Part shown: in pieces, positions 5,585 through 11,729 of the stretch | How positions within the stretch are numbered: the first letter of the stretch is position 1 | How the letters are laid out: every line of letters starts with the position of its first letter | Assembly: GCA_036677805.1 (NCBI GenBank) | Contig: JAVBVS010000002.1 | Coordinates: forward strand, 1 to 11,729 | Length of the DNA: 11,729 nt | Direction of reading: 5' to 3' | Source: SIG78 sp036677805 | GTDB taxonomy: Bacteria; Verrucomicrobiota; Lentisphaeria; Victivallales; Victivallaceae | Made by a program: the position numbers and the translations under genes | The notes under the pieces: model-generated | What the model saw: only the letters and a program-made list of their open reading frames with translations | The model's database searches: none | Told to the model about the DNA's origin: nothing

Positions 5585-7213
5585 ATGTATAGCAATATCA
5601 TCACCAACCAGATCGGGTTCACGCCGCGGGCGGCGAAAACCGGCGTGGCCGCCAAACGCGGCTCGGGCCGTTTTGCGCTTCAGACGATTGATCCGACCGT
5701 AACCTGGAAAACCGTTTTGGAAGGCGAACTCCAGCCGGAAGGCGATCACTGGACCGGCGATTTCTCCGCCGTCACGGCTCCCGGCGACTACCGGCTGATC
5801 CGGCCGACCGAATCCGGCGGCACTGCCATGGAATGTCCGGACATCAACTTCGTTATCCGGGATGGCGTCTATTCCCATATCACCCGGATGATTACCGAAT
5901 TTTTCCGCCGGCAGCGTTGCGGCGATCCGGAAGGCTGGGCCGGACTCTGCCATCAGGAACCGGCGTCGCTGGTCGGAACCGACCGGCATCTCGACGTCCG
6001 CGGCGGCTATCACCAGTCGGGCGATCTGCGCTGCTGGGCCGACGGCGTCAGCTGCGCCCTCTACGGTTATTTGCGTTTCGCCGAAAAAACGGCGGAAAGC
6101 GGCAATGCGGAAGGATATGCCGCCGAAATTCGCCGGGGCTGCGATTATTTTCTGAAGATCATCGCGCCCGAGGGCTTCATTTACGATTGCCAGTTCGTCC
6201 CCATCGGCTGGGGACCGCGCGATTATTACAATGGGCCGACCAATCTCGGCGCGCATTACAGTATCTGCCGGATGCTGGCACGCGCCTCGGTTTTCTTCCA
6301 CAACCGGGATGACCGGGACTATGCCCGAAAACTGCTGGATGCCGCGGTTAAAATATGGCAATTTACAGCCACGGCCCCACAATTCGATTCCCCGTACCGG
6401 CCCCCGGTCGAAAATCTGCCGCCGGGAACGCAGGGCGCGAGTTTCTACTTCCAAACCTGCCGCGGCAGCGCAGTGGCTTATGCCGGAAGCTGCGCCGCGG
6501 CGCTGGACTTGTTTCTGGCCTCCGGCGATCCGGTCTATCGGGATGCGGCCTTCACCGCCGGGAACCATCTGGCCGGATTGCAATTGACTTCCGGCGGTCT
6601 GGCCGGGGCCTTCCGGAACCGTCGGAATTCGGGCGACCTCGGCTTTGCCGACTGCTCGTACAATTTCAACGCCGCGGGACCGCTGGTTTTTCCGGAATTG
6701 CTGGATCAGTTTCCGGAAGAACGCGATTCCGGCCTCTGGCTGGATACGGTCCGTCGTCACGCCGGATTGCTGACAACGCTTTACGAAACCGCTTCCTTTG
6801 AATACATCCCGCTGTTGCGCCGCCTTGCCGCCGAAACCGGGACTCATCCGCAATGGCGCGGCGACAGCGAGGGCGACGCATGGATCGTGGAAACTTCCGC
6901 CGCGGGGCTGGCCATGAGCCACGCTTTGTTCCTGCTGCGTTCCGCCCGCTGGCTGGCGGAGCCGGATGCGGCCCGGAAAGCCGCCCAGCGCTGCGTCGAT
7001 TTTATATTCGGATGCAATCCTTCCGGAGCAAGTTTTGTGACCGGCGCCGGATATGGGCATCGCCCGCTCCCGGTTTATGGCCAGTTCTTTCCCAGTACTC
7101 CCCAGATTCCGGGCGGGGTGGTTCATGTTCTGGATGGCGAATACGACCTTCCGGCCGGCGGCATGTTGCTGTGGGCATTGGCGGAGCTCCCGGGAAGTCC
7201 GATCACCGCCTAA
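5585..7213 (+). CDS. Divergent glycoside hydrolase family 9-like protein, no signal peptide
   Basis: 542 residues from ATG 5585, which has GGTGA five bases upstream; an in-frame GTG at 5576 overlapping the lacI stop would add three residues. The N-terminus (about 1-95, NQIGFTPRAAKTGVA to APGDYRL) is the CelD_N-type Ig-like domain that precedes many GH9 catalytic domains. The rest is an alpha-helical (alpha/alpha)6-type region. The GH9 motif G-G-[WY]-x-D-A-G-D appears as GGYHQSGD at about 140-147: the second Asp (catalytic base) is kept, the first is Gln. The C-terminal GCNPSGASFVTGAGYGHR block corresponds to the GH9 G-x-N-P...S-x-x-T-G-x-G region. GEYDLPAGGMLLWAL holds the expected acid Glu at about 519. 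Family members act on beta-1,4-glucans such as cellulose or related chains. With no export signal, a cytoplasmic role on imported oligosaccharides is likelier. The next gene starts 52 bp downstream. Confidence 0.82.
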   Translation: MYSNIITNQIGFTPRAAKTGVAAKRGSGRFALQTIDPTVTWKTVLEGELQPEGDHWTGDFSAVTAPGDYRLIRPTESGGTAMECPDINFVIRDGVYSHITRMITEFFRRQRCGDPEGWAGLCHQEPASLVGTDRHLDVRGGYHQSGDLRCWADGVSCALYGYLRFAEKTAESGNAEGYAAEIRRGCDYFLKIIAPEGFIYDCQFVPIGWGPRDYYNGPTNLGAHYSICRMLARASVFFHNRDDRDYARKLLDAAVKIWQFTATAPQFDSPYRPPVENLPPGTQGASFYFQTCRGSAVAYAGSCAAALDLFLASGDPVYRDAAFTAGNHLAGLQLTSGGLAGAFRNRRNSGDLGFADCSYNFNAAGPLVFPELLDQFPEERDSGLWLDTVRRHAGLLTTLYETASFEYIPLLRRLAAETGTHPQWRGDSEGDAWIVETSAAGLAMSHALFLLRSARWLAEPDAARKAAQRCVDFIFGCNPSGASFVTGAGYGHRPLPVYGQFFPSTPQIPGGVVHVLDGEYDLPAGGMLLWALAELPGSPITA

Positions 7214-7265
7214 CCCGAGTTGATTCGATAACCGGTTCATTCCAACCAACTTTCAGGAGGATAAC

Positions 7266-8009
7266 ATGATGATGAGCAACCATTCGCGTTCGACGGGCAT
7301 TCTTTTTTTCACATTGATAGAGCTTTTAGTCGTAATTGCAATCATTGCGATTCTGGCGGCGATTCTGCTCCCGGCGCTGTCCAGCGCGCGCAGTTCGGCC
7401 AAGCAGGCCGCCTGCGTCTCCAACGTCAAGCAGCTGTCGCTGGGCATCGCGGTATATGCCGACGACAACAATGGCTTCATGTGCTACACCTACGTCGGTC
7501 CCAACGGCAACTTCAACTGGCAGCAGAACCTCGACAGTTATGTCCCGACCAATCTGCCGGAAGGATTCAAAACCAACAAAAGCCAGCTGGTGCCGCTGGC
7601 GGTTTCCCCCACGTCGGCCTACCGCTGCCCGCAGCCGCTGGCGACGGATATGTACGACAGCACCTGGGGGCCGGTGGGCAAGATATCCTACTGGATGAAC
7701 GCCTACGCGGTCTGCAACGATTCCGGCTACAACTCCGCCTGGACCGGCAAAGTTCTCACCATCACCAAGGTCGACAACCCCGCGGCACGTATCTGGCTCG
7801 GAGAAGCCAACGGATTTTCCAACGGCCAGGGCGGCCGCTGCACCTTTGAAAACAAGTTCGTCGCCGACGACTGGGGCTTGGGCTTCCCTCACGGCGGAGA
7901 ACTCAAATCCGAAATCGGACGCGGCAGTTTCGGCTTCATCGACGGTCACGCCGAAAGCGGATTGCAGGCCAAACAGATCGACTATAACGAAAACATCGTA
8001 TTACAATAG
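7266..8009 (+). CDS. Type II pseudopilin-like protein with prepilin cleavage/methylation helix
   Basis: 247 residues. After a short polar leader, residues 15-37 form the class III prepilin signal and hydrophobic helix FTLIELLVVIAIIAIL, with Glu at mature position 5 (E19). A prepilin peptidase would cut between F14 and F15; position -1 is Phe, not the usual Gly. The mature part is globular, with QAACVSNVKQLSLGIAVYADDNNG after the helix, a feature of the large family of PVC-bacterial pseudopilin-like proteins. Its end (H209, D226-G227, IDGHAES) resembles their H-x9-DG motif, with a longer spacing of 16. ATG at 7266 has a perfect AGGAGG five bases upstream (7255-7260). These proteins are highly multiplied in Lentisphaerota and Planctomycetes and often sit with carbohydrate-active enzymes and sulfatases. 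A role in surface glycan handling or a secretion pseudopilus is inferred. The DUF4838 gene starts 24 bp after the TAG. Confidence 0.9.
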   Translation: MMMSNHSRSTGILFFTLIELLVVIAIIAILAAILLPALSSARSSAKQAACVSNVKQLSLGIAVYADDNNGFMCYTYVGPNGNFNWQQNLDSYVPTNLPEGFKTNKSQLVPLAVSPTSAYRCPQPLATDMYDSTWGPVGKISYWMNAYAVCNDSGYNSAWTGKVLTITKVDNPAARIWLGEANGFSNGQGGRCTFENKFVADDWGLGFPHGGELKSEIGRGSFGFIDGHAESGLQAKQIDYNENIVLQ

Positions 8010-8033
8010 AATAAAAGATAAGGCAAGGAATTC

Positions 8034-10262
8034 ATGTTGAAACTGACCGGTATTGTATTGCTGTGCGGCACCATGCTGACCACCCTCCCCGGAGCGGTGG
8101 TTCCGGTCCGGGACGGAGCCGCGCAGGGAAAAATTTTCGTCGCGGAGACAGCGCAACCCGCGGAACAGCGGGCCGCCCGGGAAATCCGCTCCTATATTCA
8201 GAAAATTACCGGCGCGGAGATGGCGGTCGTCCACGACGCTTCCGACAGTGGTATCGCAATCTATGTCGGTCCCGACGGCTGTCCGGAAAAGCTCGTTCCG
8301 GACAACGCCGCGCCGGACCGGATCGTGCTGAAGACCGTCGGCGACAAACTTTTCGTATCCGGCGGTCGGCCGCGCGGCACGCTTTATGCAGCCTTCGAGC
8401 TGATCGAACAATACTTCGGCGTCCGGCTGCTGGCGCCCGACGAGGAGTTCATCCCGAAAACCGCCACGCTGGAGCTGCCGGAAATCCATCTGGACTACAC
8501 GCCGCAGTTCACCTGCCGGGATCTGATGCAGAGCAGCACCCTGCCGATGCAGGTTCAATGCCGCTCCAACGGCAATTTCGGCCGATTTTCCGCCGAAGAC
8601 GGCTATGCCAACGGCATCGTGGGGTTCTGCCATACATTTTACGACCTGCTGCCGCCGGAAAAATATTATGACCAGCATCCGGAGTGGTATGGCATGAGTT
8701 CGGGCGTCCGGCTCAAAAAAGACGGACAGCTTTGTCTGAGCAATCCGGAAATGCGCCGGGAATTCATTAAAAACGTGCTGGCACGTCTGCGCCAATCCCC
8801 CGGCACCCAGATCATCTCCGTAAGCCAGAACGACAACGGCGCCTACTGCACCTGCCCGGAATGCAACCGGATCGCCGCCGCGGAAGGCAGTGAATCCGGC
8901 AATATCATCCGGTTTGTCAATGAAGTCGCCGCCGCGGTTCAAAAAGAATTCCCGGAAACCATCGTGGAAACGCTGGCTTACCAGTACGGCAAACAGCCTC
9001 CGCGCCTGGCCCGCCCGGCCGAAAATGTGATGATCCGGCTGTGCAGCGATTCGATCGATTTCAGCGTCCCGGTGACCCATCCGAAAAATGCCGAATTCGC
9101 GTCGTTTGTGAGCAAATGGGCGGCAATCTCCCGCCATCTCGGCATCTGGCACTATGCAGCCAATTACGCCAACAGCTCCATTCCGCACCCGAACTGGCAG
9201 AACTGGGAAGAAGACTTCCGCTTTTTCCGCGATCACAAGGTGATTTACGTTCTGGTCGAAGCGGATCATTTCGGCAATGAACGCCCGGAACTCGGCGAAC
9301 TGCGGGCTTATCTGCTGCGCAATCTGCTGTGGGATCCGTCGCGCAGTGAAGCCGCCCTGACCGACGAGTTCCTGAAGCTCTACTACGGTCCGGCGGCCGA
9401 CGCGGTGGCCCGATACCTCGAACTCCTGAAGCATGAAGCCGCCAAGCCCAATGCCCGGCTGCCATTTTCCACCATGGACACTTCCTCATGGCTGAGTCTG
9501 GGGGCGCTGCTTCAGGCCCGGCGGATCATCGGCGACGCCATCGCCGCCAATTCCGGCCGGCCGGAGCTGGTCCGGAAGCTGCAACGGATCGAATTCACCC
9601 TGAATGTCGCGCTGTTGCTGCGCGGAGAATACGCCGGCTACAATGACAAACGCGCCGATTATCCGCCCATCGACTTCGAGGCGGTGTTGCGCTCGGTCGA
9701 CGCCGGCCGCCGGGAATGGGTCGCCTACGGTCTGGGCATTCCGTGGGATGAAAACAAATTTCAGCAGCTGGCCAAACTGATCGCGCCGCCGCAGAAATCC
9801 GGCACCGCGCCGCCCTTTTGCAAGGGCCTGCCCGAGAATGCCTGGCTGGAATTCCAGGACTGTGAATTCCGTTTCCGCCCGCCGCAAAGCGAGATCGACG
9901 ATCCCAAGGCCTCGGACGGCAAAACCTGCAAATATCAGGTCCCGAACAACTGGCTGATTCAGTGCGACCTGCCGGCCAACGCCTCGCTGAAAAACAACTG
10001 GTACGAGGTTTATGTCAGTGTCCACTGCGAAGGCGAAAATCCCAATCTGGACGCCGTCGCCATCCAGGCCGGCTGCTACAACAACCGCACCAAGTGGAAT
10101 CTGGAAACGAACGGTTCGTACAAGGACTATGTCCAGCCCGACTATCAGTGGATGAAAATCGGCCGCGTCAATCTGTGCGATCCCTTCACCGTCTGGGTGC
10201 TGGTCAAGCCCAACGTCACCGCCTATGTGGACCGGATTGTCATCGTCAAGGCCAAACCGTAA
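8034..10262 (+). CDS. Secreted DUF4838-domain protein, probable glycoside hydrolase
   Basis: 742 residues. Residues 1-21 are a signal peptide (MLKLTGIVLLCGTMLTTLPG). About 33-150 is the alpha/beta domain found before GH20/GH67-like barrels (AAREIRSYIQKITGAE, then FVSGGRPRGTLYAAFELIEQYFGVR). About 160-480 is the DUF4838 core, with FCHTFYDLLPPEKYYDQHPEWYG (198-220), SVSQNDNGAYCTCPECN (262-278) and ETLAYQYGKQPPR (312-324). The paired C-x-C-x-x-C motif at 272-277 is characteristic of the family. A C-terminal beta-rich region (about 605-742) looks like a carbohydrate-binding sandwich. From memory, some DUF4838 proteins were reclassified as GH163 endo-beta-N-acetylglucosaminidases acting on N-glycans; whether this one shares that activity is unknown. 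AAGGA lies just upstream of the ATG. It is the last gene of the operon, followed by a strong terminator. Confidence 0.88.
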   Translation: MLKLTGIVLLCGTMLTTLPGAVVPVRDGAAQGKIFVAETAQPAEQRAAREIRSYIQKITGAEMAVVHDASDSGIAIYVGPDGCPEKLVPDNAAPDRIVLKTVGDKLFVSGGRPRGTLYAAFELIEQYFGVRLLAPDEEFIPKTATLELPEIHLDYTPQFTCRDLMQSSTLPMQVQCRSNGNFGRFSAEDGYANGIVGFCHTFYDLLPPEKYYDQHPEWYGMSSGVRLKKDGQLCLSNPEMRREFIKNVLARLRQSPGTQIISVSQNDNGAYCTCPECNRIAAAEGSESGNIIRFVNEVAAAVQKEFPETIVETLAYQYGKQPPRLARPAENVMIRLCSDSIDFSVPVTHPKNAEFASFVSKWAAISRHLGIWHYAANYANSSIPHPNWQNWEEDFRFFRDHKVIYVLVEADHFGNERPELGELRAYLLRNLLWDPSRSEAALTDEFLKLYYGPAADAVARYLELLKHEAAKPNARLPFSTMDTSSWLSLGALLQARRIIGDAIAANSGRPELVRKLQRIEFTLNVALLLRGEYAGYNDKRADYPPIDFEAVLRSVDAGRREWVAYGLGIPWDENKFQQLAKLIAPPQKSGTAPPFCKGLPENAWLEFQDCEFRFRPPQSEIDDPKASDGKTCKYQVPNNWLIQCDLPANASLKNNWYEVYVSVHCEGENPNLDAVAIQAGCYNNRTKWNLETNGSYKDYVQPDYQWMKIGRVNLCDPFTVWVLVKPNVTAYVDRIVIVKAKP

Positions 10263-10284
10263 GCCTGTCGCCATGACCGCTTCC

Positions 10285-10308
10285 CGCCGGACAAGATCCA
10301 GTCCGGCG
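10285..10308 (+). other. Perfect 8-bp hairpin in the operon 3' region
   Basis: CGCCGGAC (10285-10292) pairs with GTCCGGCG (10301-10308) around an 8-base loop, 22 bases after the DUF4838 stop. There is no T tract, so it is not a terminator by itself. It may protect the mRNA 3' end or assist the terminator that follows. Confidence 0.55.
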
Positions 10309-10317
10309 CAAGACCCG

Positions 10318-10357
10318 AAAACGGCATGCCGGAGCTCTCCCCCGGCATGCCGTTTTT
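10318..10357 (+). terminator. Rho-independent terminator of the lacI–GH9–pseudopilin–DUF4838 operon
   Basis: A perfect 15-bp stem: AAAACGGCATGCCGG (10318-10332) pairs with CCGGCATGCCGTTTT (10342-10356), with a 9-base loop and TTTTT closing the right arm. The flanking A and T runs could also make it work from the other strand, but the convergent AraC gene lies beyond the tRNA. Confidence 0.88.
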
Positions 10358-10411
10358 ACTTGCCGGCGTTCAACCGGAACGGCTTTTCCGGGAAAAACTC
10401 CGCGGCGGCGA

Positions 10412-10440
10412 TTGAAAATTCGCCGTCCGGATGCTATTTT
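10412..10440 (+). promoter_or_regulatory. Promoter of the tRNA-Arg gene
   Basis: TTGAAA (10412-10417), a 17-bp spacer and TATTTT (10435-10440), with a TG at 10432-10433 giving an extended -10. Expected start near 10447, about 13 bases before the mature tRNA. Confidence 0.55.
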
Positions 10441-10459
10441 ATACTTCTGAATCACAATC

Positions 10460-10535
10460 GCCCCGGTAGCTCAGAGGATAGAGCAGCTGCCTTCTAAGCA
10501 GTTGGTCGTGGGTTCGATTCCCGCCCGGGGTGCCA
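10460..10535 (+). tRNA. tRNA-Arg (anticodon UCU), 3' CCA encoded
   Basis: 76 bases form a full cloverleaf. The acceptor arm GCCCCGG (10460-10466) pairs with CCGGGGT (10525-10531), with one G-U pair at the end. The D stem is GCTC/GAGC. The anticodon stem GCTGC/GCAGT encloses the loop CTTCTAA with TCT at 10493-10495. The T stem GTGGG/CCCGC encloses TTCGATT. The discriminator is G and CCA is encoded at 10533-10535. It reads AGA (and by wobble AGG) arginine codons. Confidence 0.97.
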
Positions 10536-10556
10536 TTTGCCACTGCCCGATTCCAT

Positions 10557-11402
10557 TTATTTTCGAGGCTTTCCGCGCGGCGGAGCGCCGGTCACCTTGC
10601 GAAAAACCCGCGAAAGATGGAATTCACTGCCGAAGCCGGTCATGCGCGCAATCTCGGCCAGCGGCCGGCCGCTTGAAAGCAGCGTCTGCACCGCCTCCAC
10701 CCGAAACCGCATCAATGTCGTCCACACCGTTTCGCCCGCGATCGCCCGGTATTCGTGGGTCAGGGTTGAAACGCTGCAATGCATCAATTGCGCCAGTTTC
10801 GCCAGTGAAAGCGAACCGTTCAGCGAAGTGCGCAGATGGCCCTTCACCGCATCGGCCCATATCCGGGGCGAAACTCCCGGCAGGTTGGGCGCAAGACGTT
10901 TCTTCCACGGCGCCGGTCCGTTGACCAGAGAACGCAACAGCATTGCCATTTCATACAAGATCGCATTGGCCGCCATCCAGGCCTCGGCTCCGGCGCTGCG
11001 GCAGTCGGCGCCGAGCCGGTCGAAAAGCAATGCCAGCCGTCCGCCCGCATCCCTGATCACCGCATATCCAGCCGGATTCACCACCAGATATTCCAGTCCC
11101 AGCTCCACCCCGCCGGTGAACACGATGAAAGCTATATCGCGGGGACGTGACGGCATGGCATCGCTATTTTCCACATAAGGCGTATTCGGCGGGTAGAGGT
11201 ATGCTTCGCCGGGTTCGCGAACCCGGAATTTACCCTGGTTCACCTTGACCGATTCGCCACCCTCATAACTGAGCTCCAGCACCCAGTACGGATGCGAATA
11301 CGATCCGCTGGTAGGAATCTGGCGGCCGCGAGCGAGAAATCGCACCCCGGGCGTGAAATGTTTTTCTTCGGGAAGATAAAGAAAAAAATAATCGTCATCC
11401 AT
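10557..11402 (-). CDS. AraC-family transcriptional regulator
   Basis: 281 residues from ATG 11402. The N-terminal half (about 15-150) is a cupin-like effector domain (HPYWVLELSYEGG, FRVREPGEAYLYPPNTPYVE). The C-terminal hundred residues are the double helix-turn-helix of AraC/XylS proteins: SLSLAKLAQLMHCSVSTLTHEYRAIAG, then RPLAEIARMTGFGSEFHLSRVFRKVTGAPP. The usual final P-x-x-Y-R is replaced by PPRGKPRK. A GTG at 11411, three codons upstream, is possible, but AAGGTGG at 11408-11414 is ideally placed for the ATG and the predicted transcript start (about 11419) leaves little room for the GTG. Divergent from the gene at 11565, which it may activate in response to a sugar. Its stop lies 21 bases from the tRNA on the opposite strand. 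Confidence 0.92.
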   Translation of the reverse strand: MDDDYFFLYLPEEKHFTPGVRFLARGRQIPTSGSYSHPYWVLELSYEGGESVKVNQGKFRVREPGEAYLYPPNTPYVENSDAMPSRPRDIAFIVFTGGVELGLEYLVVNPAGYAVIRDAGGRLALLFDRLGADCRSAGAEAWMAANAILYEMAMLLRSLVNGPAPWKKRLAPNLPGVSPRIWADAVKGHLRTSLNGSLSLAKLAQLMHCSVSTLTHEYRAIAGETVWTTLMRFRVEAVQTLLSSGRPLAEIARMTGFGSEFHLSRVFRKVTGAPPRGKPRK

Positions 11403-11407
11403 GGTCG

Positions 11408-11414
11408 CCACCTT
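11408..11414 (-). promoter_or_regulatory. Ribosome-binding site choosing ATG 11402 for the AraC-family gene
   Basis: AAGGTGG on the minus strand, five bases before the ATG at 11400-11402. It overlaps the alternative GTG at 11409-11411, which therefore is unlikely to be the start. Confidence 0.6.
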
Positions 11415-11425
11415 GTTTTTGCCAT

Positions 11426-11454
11426 ATTATATATTCATTTTGCAAAAAAATCAA
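11426..11454 (-). promoter_or_regulatory. Sigma70-type promoter of the AraC-family gene
   Basis: On the minus strand, TTGATT (11449-11454), a 17-bp spacer and a perfect TATAAT (11426-11431). Transcription would start near 11419, a leader of about 17 bases. Confidence 0.75.
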
Positions 11455-11470
11455 TTCCAATTCTACAGAA

Positions 11471-11548
11471 ATGACCGTAAATTATCTTCCATACAAAACC
11501 GGAAAAAACAAAAAGGCCGATGGAGGCATTCCCGCCGATTTCGGTCAT
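11471..11548. promoter_or_regulatory. Possible paired regulator sites in the divergent intergenic region
   Basis: ATGACCG (11471-11477) and CGGTCAT (11542-11548) are a 7-bp inverted pair between the AraC-family promoter and the start of the right-hand gene. AraC proteins often bind spaced half-sites in such regions. Seven bases could match by chance. I could not place a convincing plus-strand promoter for the gene at 11565. Confidence 0.25.
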
Positions 11549-11564
11549 AAATCAAGGAGTGGCC

Positions 11565-11729
11565 ATGTTTGAACAAACCGTAGCCCGATTGCATTTGAAT
11601 GGTTCCTGGCATATTCTGCCGGCCTCTGGCGGAGCGATCGCGGGGACGGCGCTTCGCTGCCGGAAACGGTTGCGGCGCGAAGGGCCGTGGAGCTTGCTGG
11701 AATGGGAATTCACCAACACCGGGACAACC
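11565..11729 (+). CDS. N-terminal part of an unidentified protein (runs off the window)
   Basis: An open frame of 55 codons from ATG 11565 to the window end, with AAGGAG at 11554-11559 five bases upstream. It begins MFEQTVARLHLNGSW and ends EWEFTNTGTT. There is no signal peptide. The W/G/N-rich, beta-like start and LEWEFTNTG resemble the N-terminal beta-sandwich of sugar-processing enzymes, but I cannot assign a family. It is divergent from the AraC-family regulator and is its most likely target. Confidence 0.65.
   Translation, partial: MFEQTVARLHLNGSWHILPASGGAIAGTALRCRKRLRREGPWSLLEWEFTNTGTT

Noticed and set aside
5318..7249. Long minus-strand open frame antisense to the GH9-like gene
   Set aside because: No family features, and it crosses gene boundaries of the well-supported lacI–GH9 pair; it is a shadow caused by GC-rich third positions.
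8001..9434. Long minus-strand open frame antisense to the DUF4838 gene
   Set aside because: Same shadow effect; the plus strand has the conserved family motifs, a signal peptide and a ribosome-binding site.
10361..10387. Second terminator-like hairpin (CGTTC/GAACG followed by TTTT)
   Set aside because: Stem is only 5 bp with mismatches beyond it; the preceding 15-bp stem already explains termination.
1..11729. CRISPR array, rRNA, tmRNA, SRP RNA, RNase P RNA
   Set aside because: No regularly spaced repeats and none of the conserved core sequences of these RNAs were seen on either strand.

Overview
The window looks like a carbohydrate-degradation region from a member of the PVC superphylum, most likely Lentisphaerota (Victivallales-like). 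The basis is gene content. There is a type II pseudopilin-like protein with a FTLIELLVVIAIIAIL helix sitting inside a glycoside hydrolase operon, a DUF4838 protein, and several sugar-type regulators (GntR/LacI hybrid, LacI, AraC), each next to candidate enzymes. The genes are GC-rich. Taxonomy is inferred from this pattern, not from a marker gene.

Layout. (1) 1-96, plus strand: the last 31 codons of an unidentified gene cut by the window edge, in AT-richer DNA; its end overlaps the 3' end of the next gene. (2) 80-3626, minus strand: a two-gene unit, a GntR/LacI-hybrid regulator followed 4 bp later by a secreted multidomain GH16 hydrolase. The last Ig-like domain of the GH16 protein is cut short near the left edge. 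A good promoter and a candidate operator lie at 3662-3697. (3) 3698-4476: a gene-free stretch between two divergent units, of which about 3947-4381 is packed with perfect short inverted repeats. (4) 4477-10357, plus strand: a strong promoter with a LacI-type operator candidate, then lacI-type regulator, a divergent GH9-like protein without signal peptide, a pseudopilin-like protein and a secreted DUF4838 protein. Spacing is tight (overlap or 5 bp, 52 bp, 24 bp), and the unit ends in a 15-bp-stem intrinsic terminator. (5) 10412-10535: tRNA-Arg(UCU) with its own promoter and an encoded CCA. (6) 10557-11402, minus strand: an AraC-family regulator, divergent from (7) a gene starting at 11565 that runs out of the window.

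How they may work together: each regulator has the architecture of a sugar-responsive repressor or activator and is coupled to enzymes it probably controls. The GntR/LacI hybrid would control the secreted GH16, the LacI protein the GH9/pseudopilin/DUF4838 operon, and the AraC protein the divergent right-hand gene. The DUF4838 and GH16 proteins carry export signals, while the GH9-like protein appears cytoplasmic, which suggests external depolymerisation followed by internal processing. The substrates cannot be read from the sequence.
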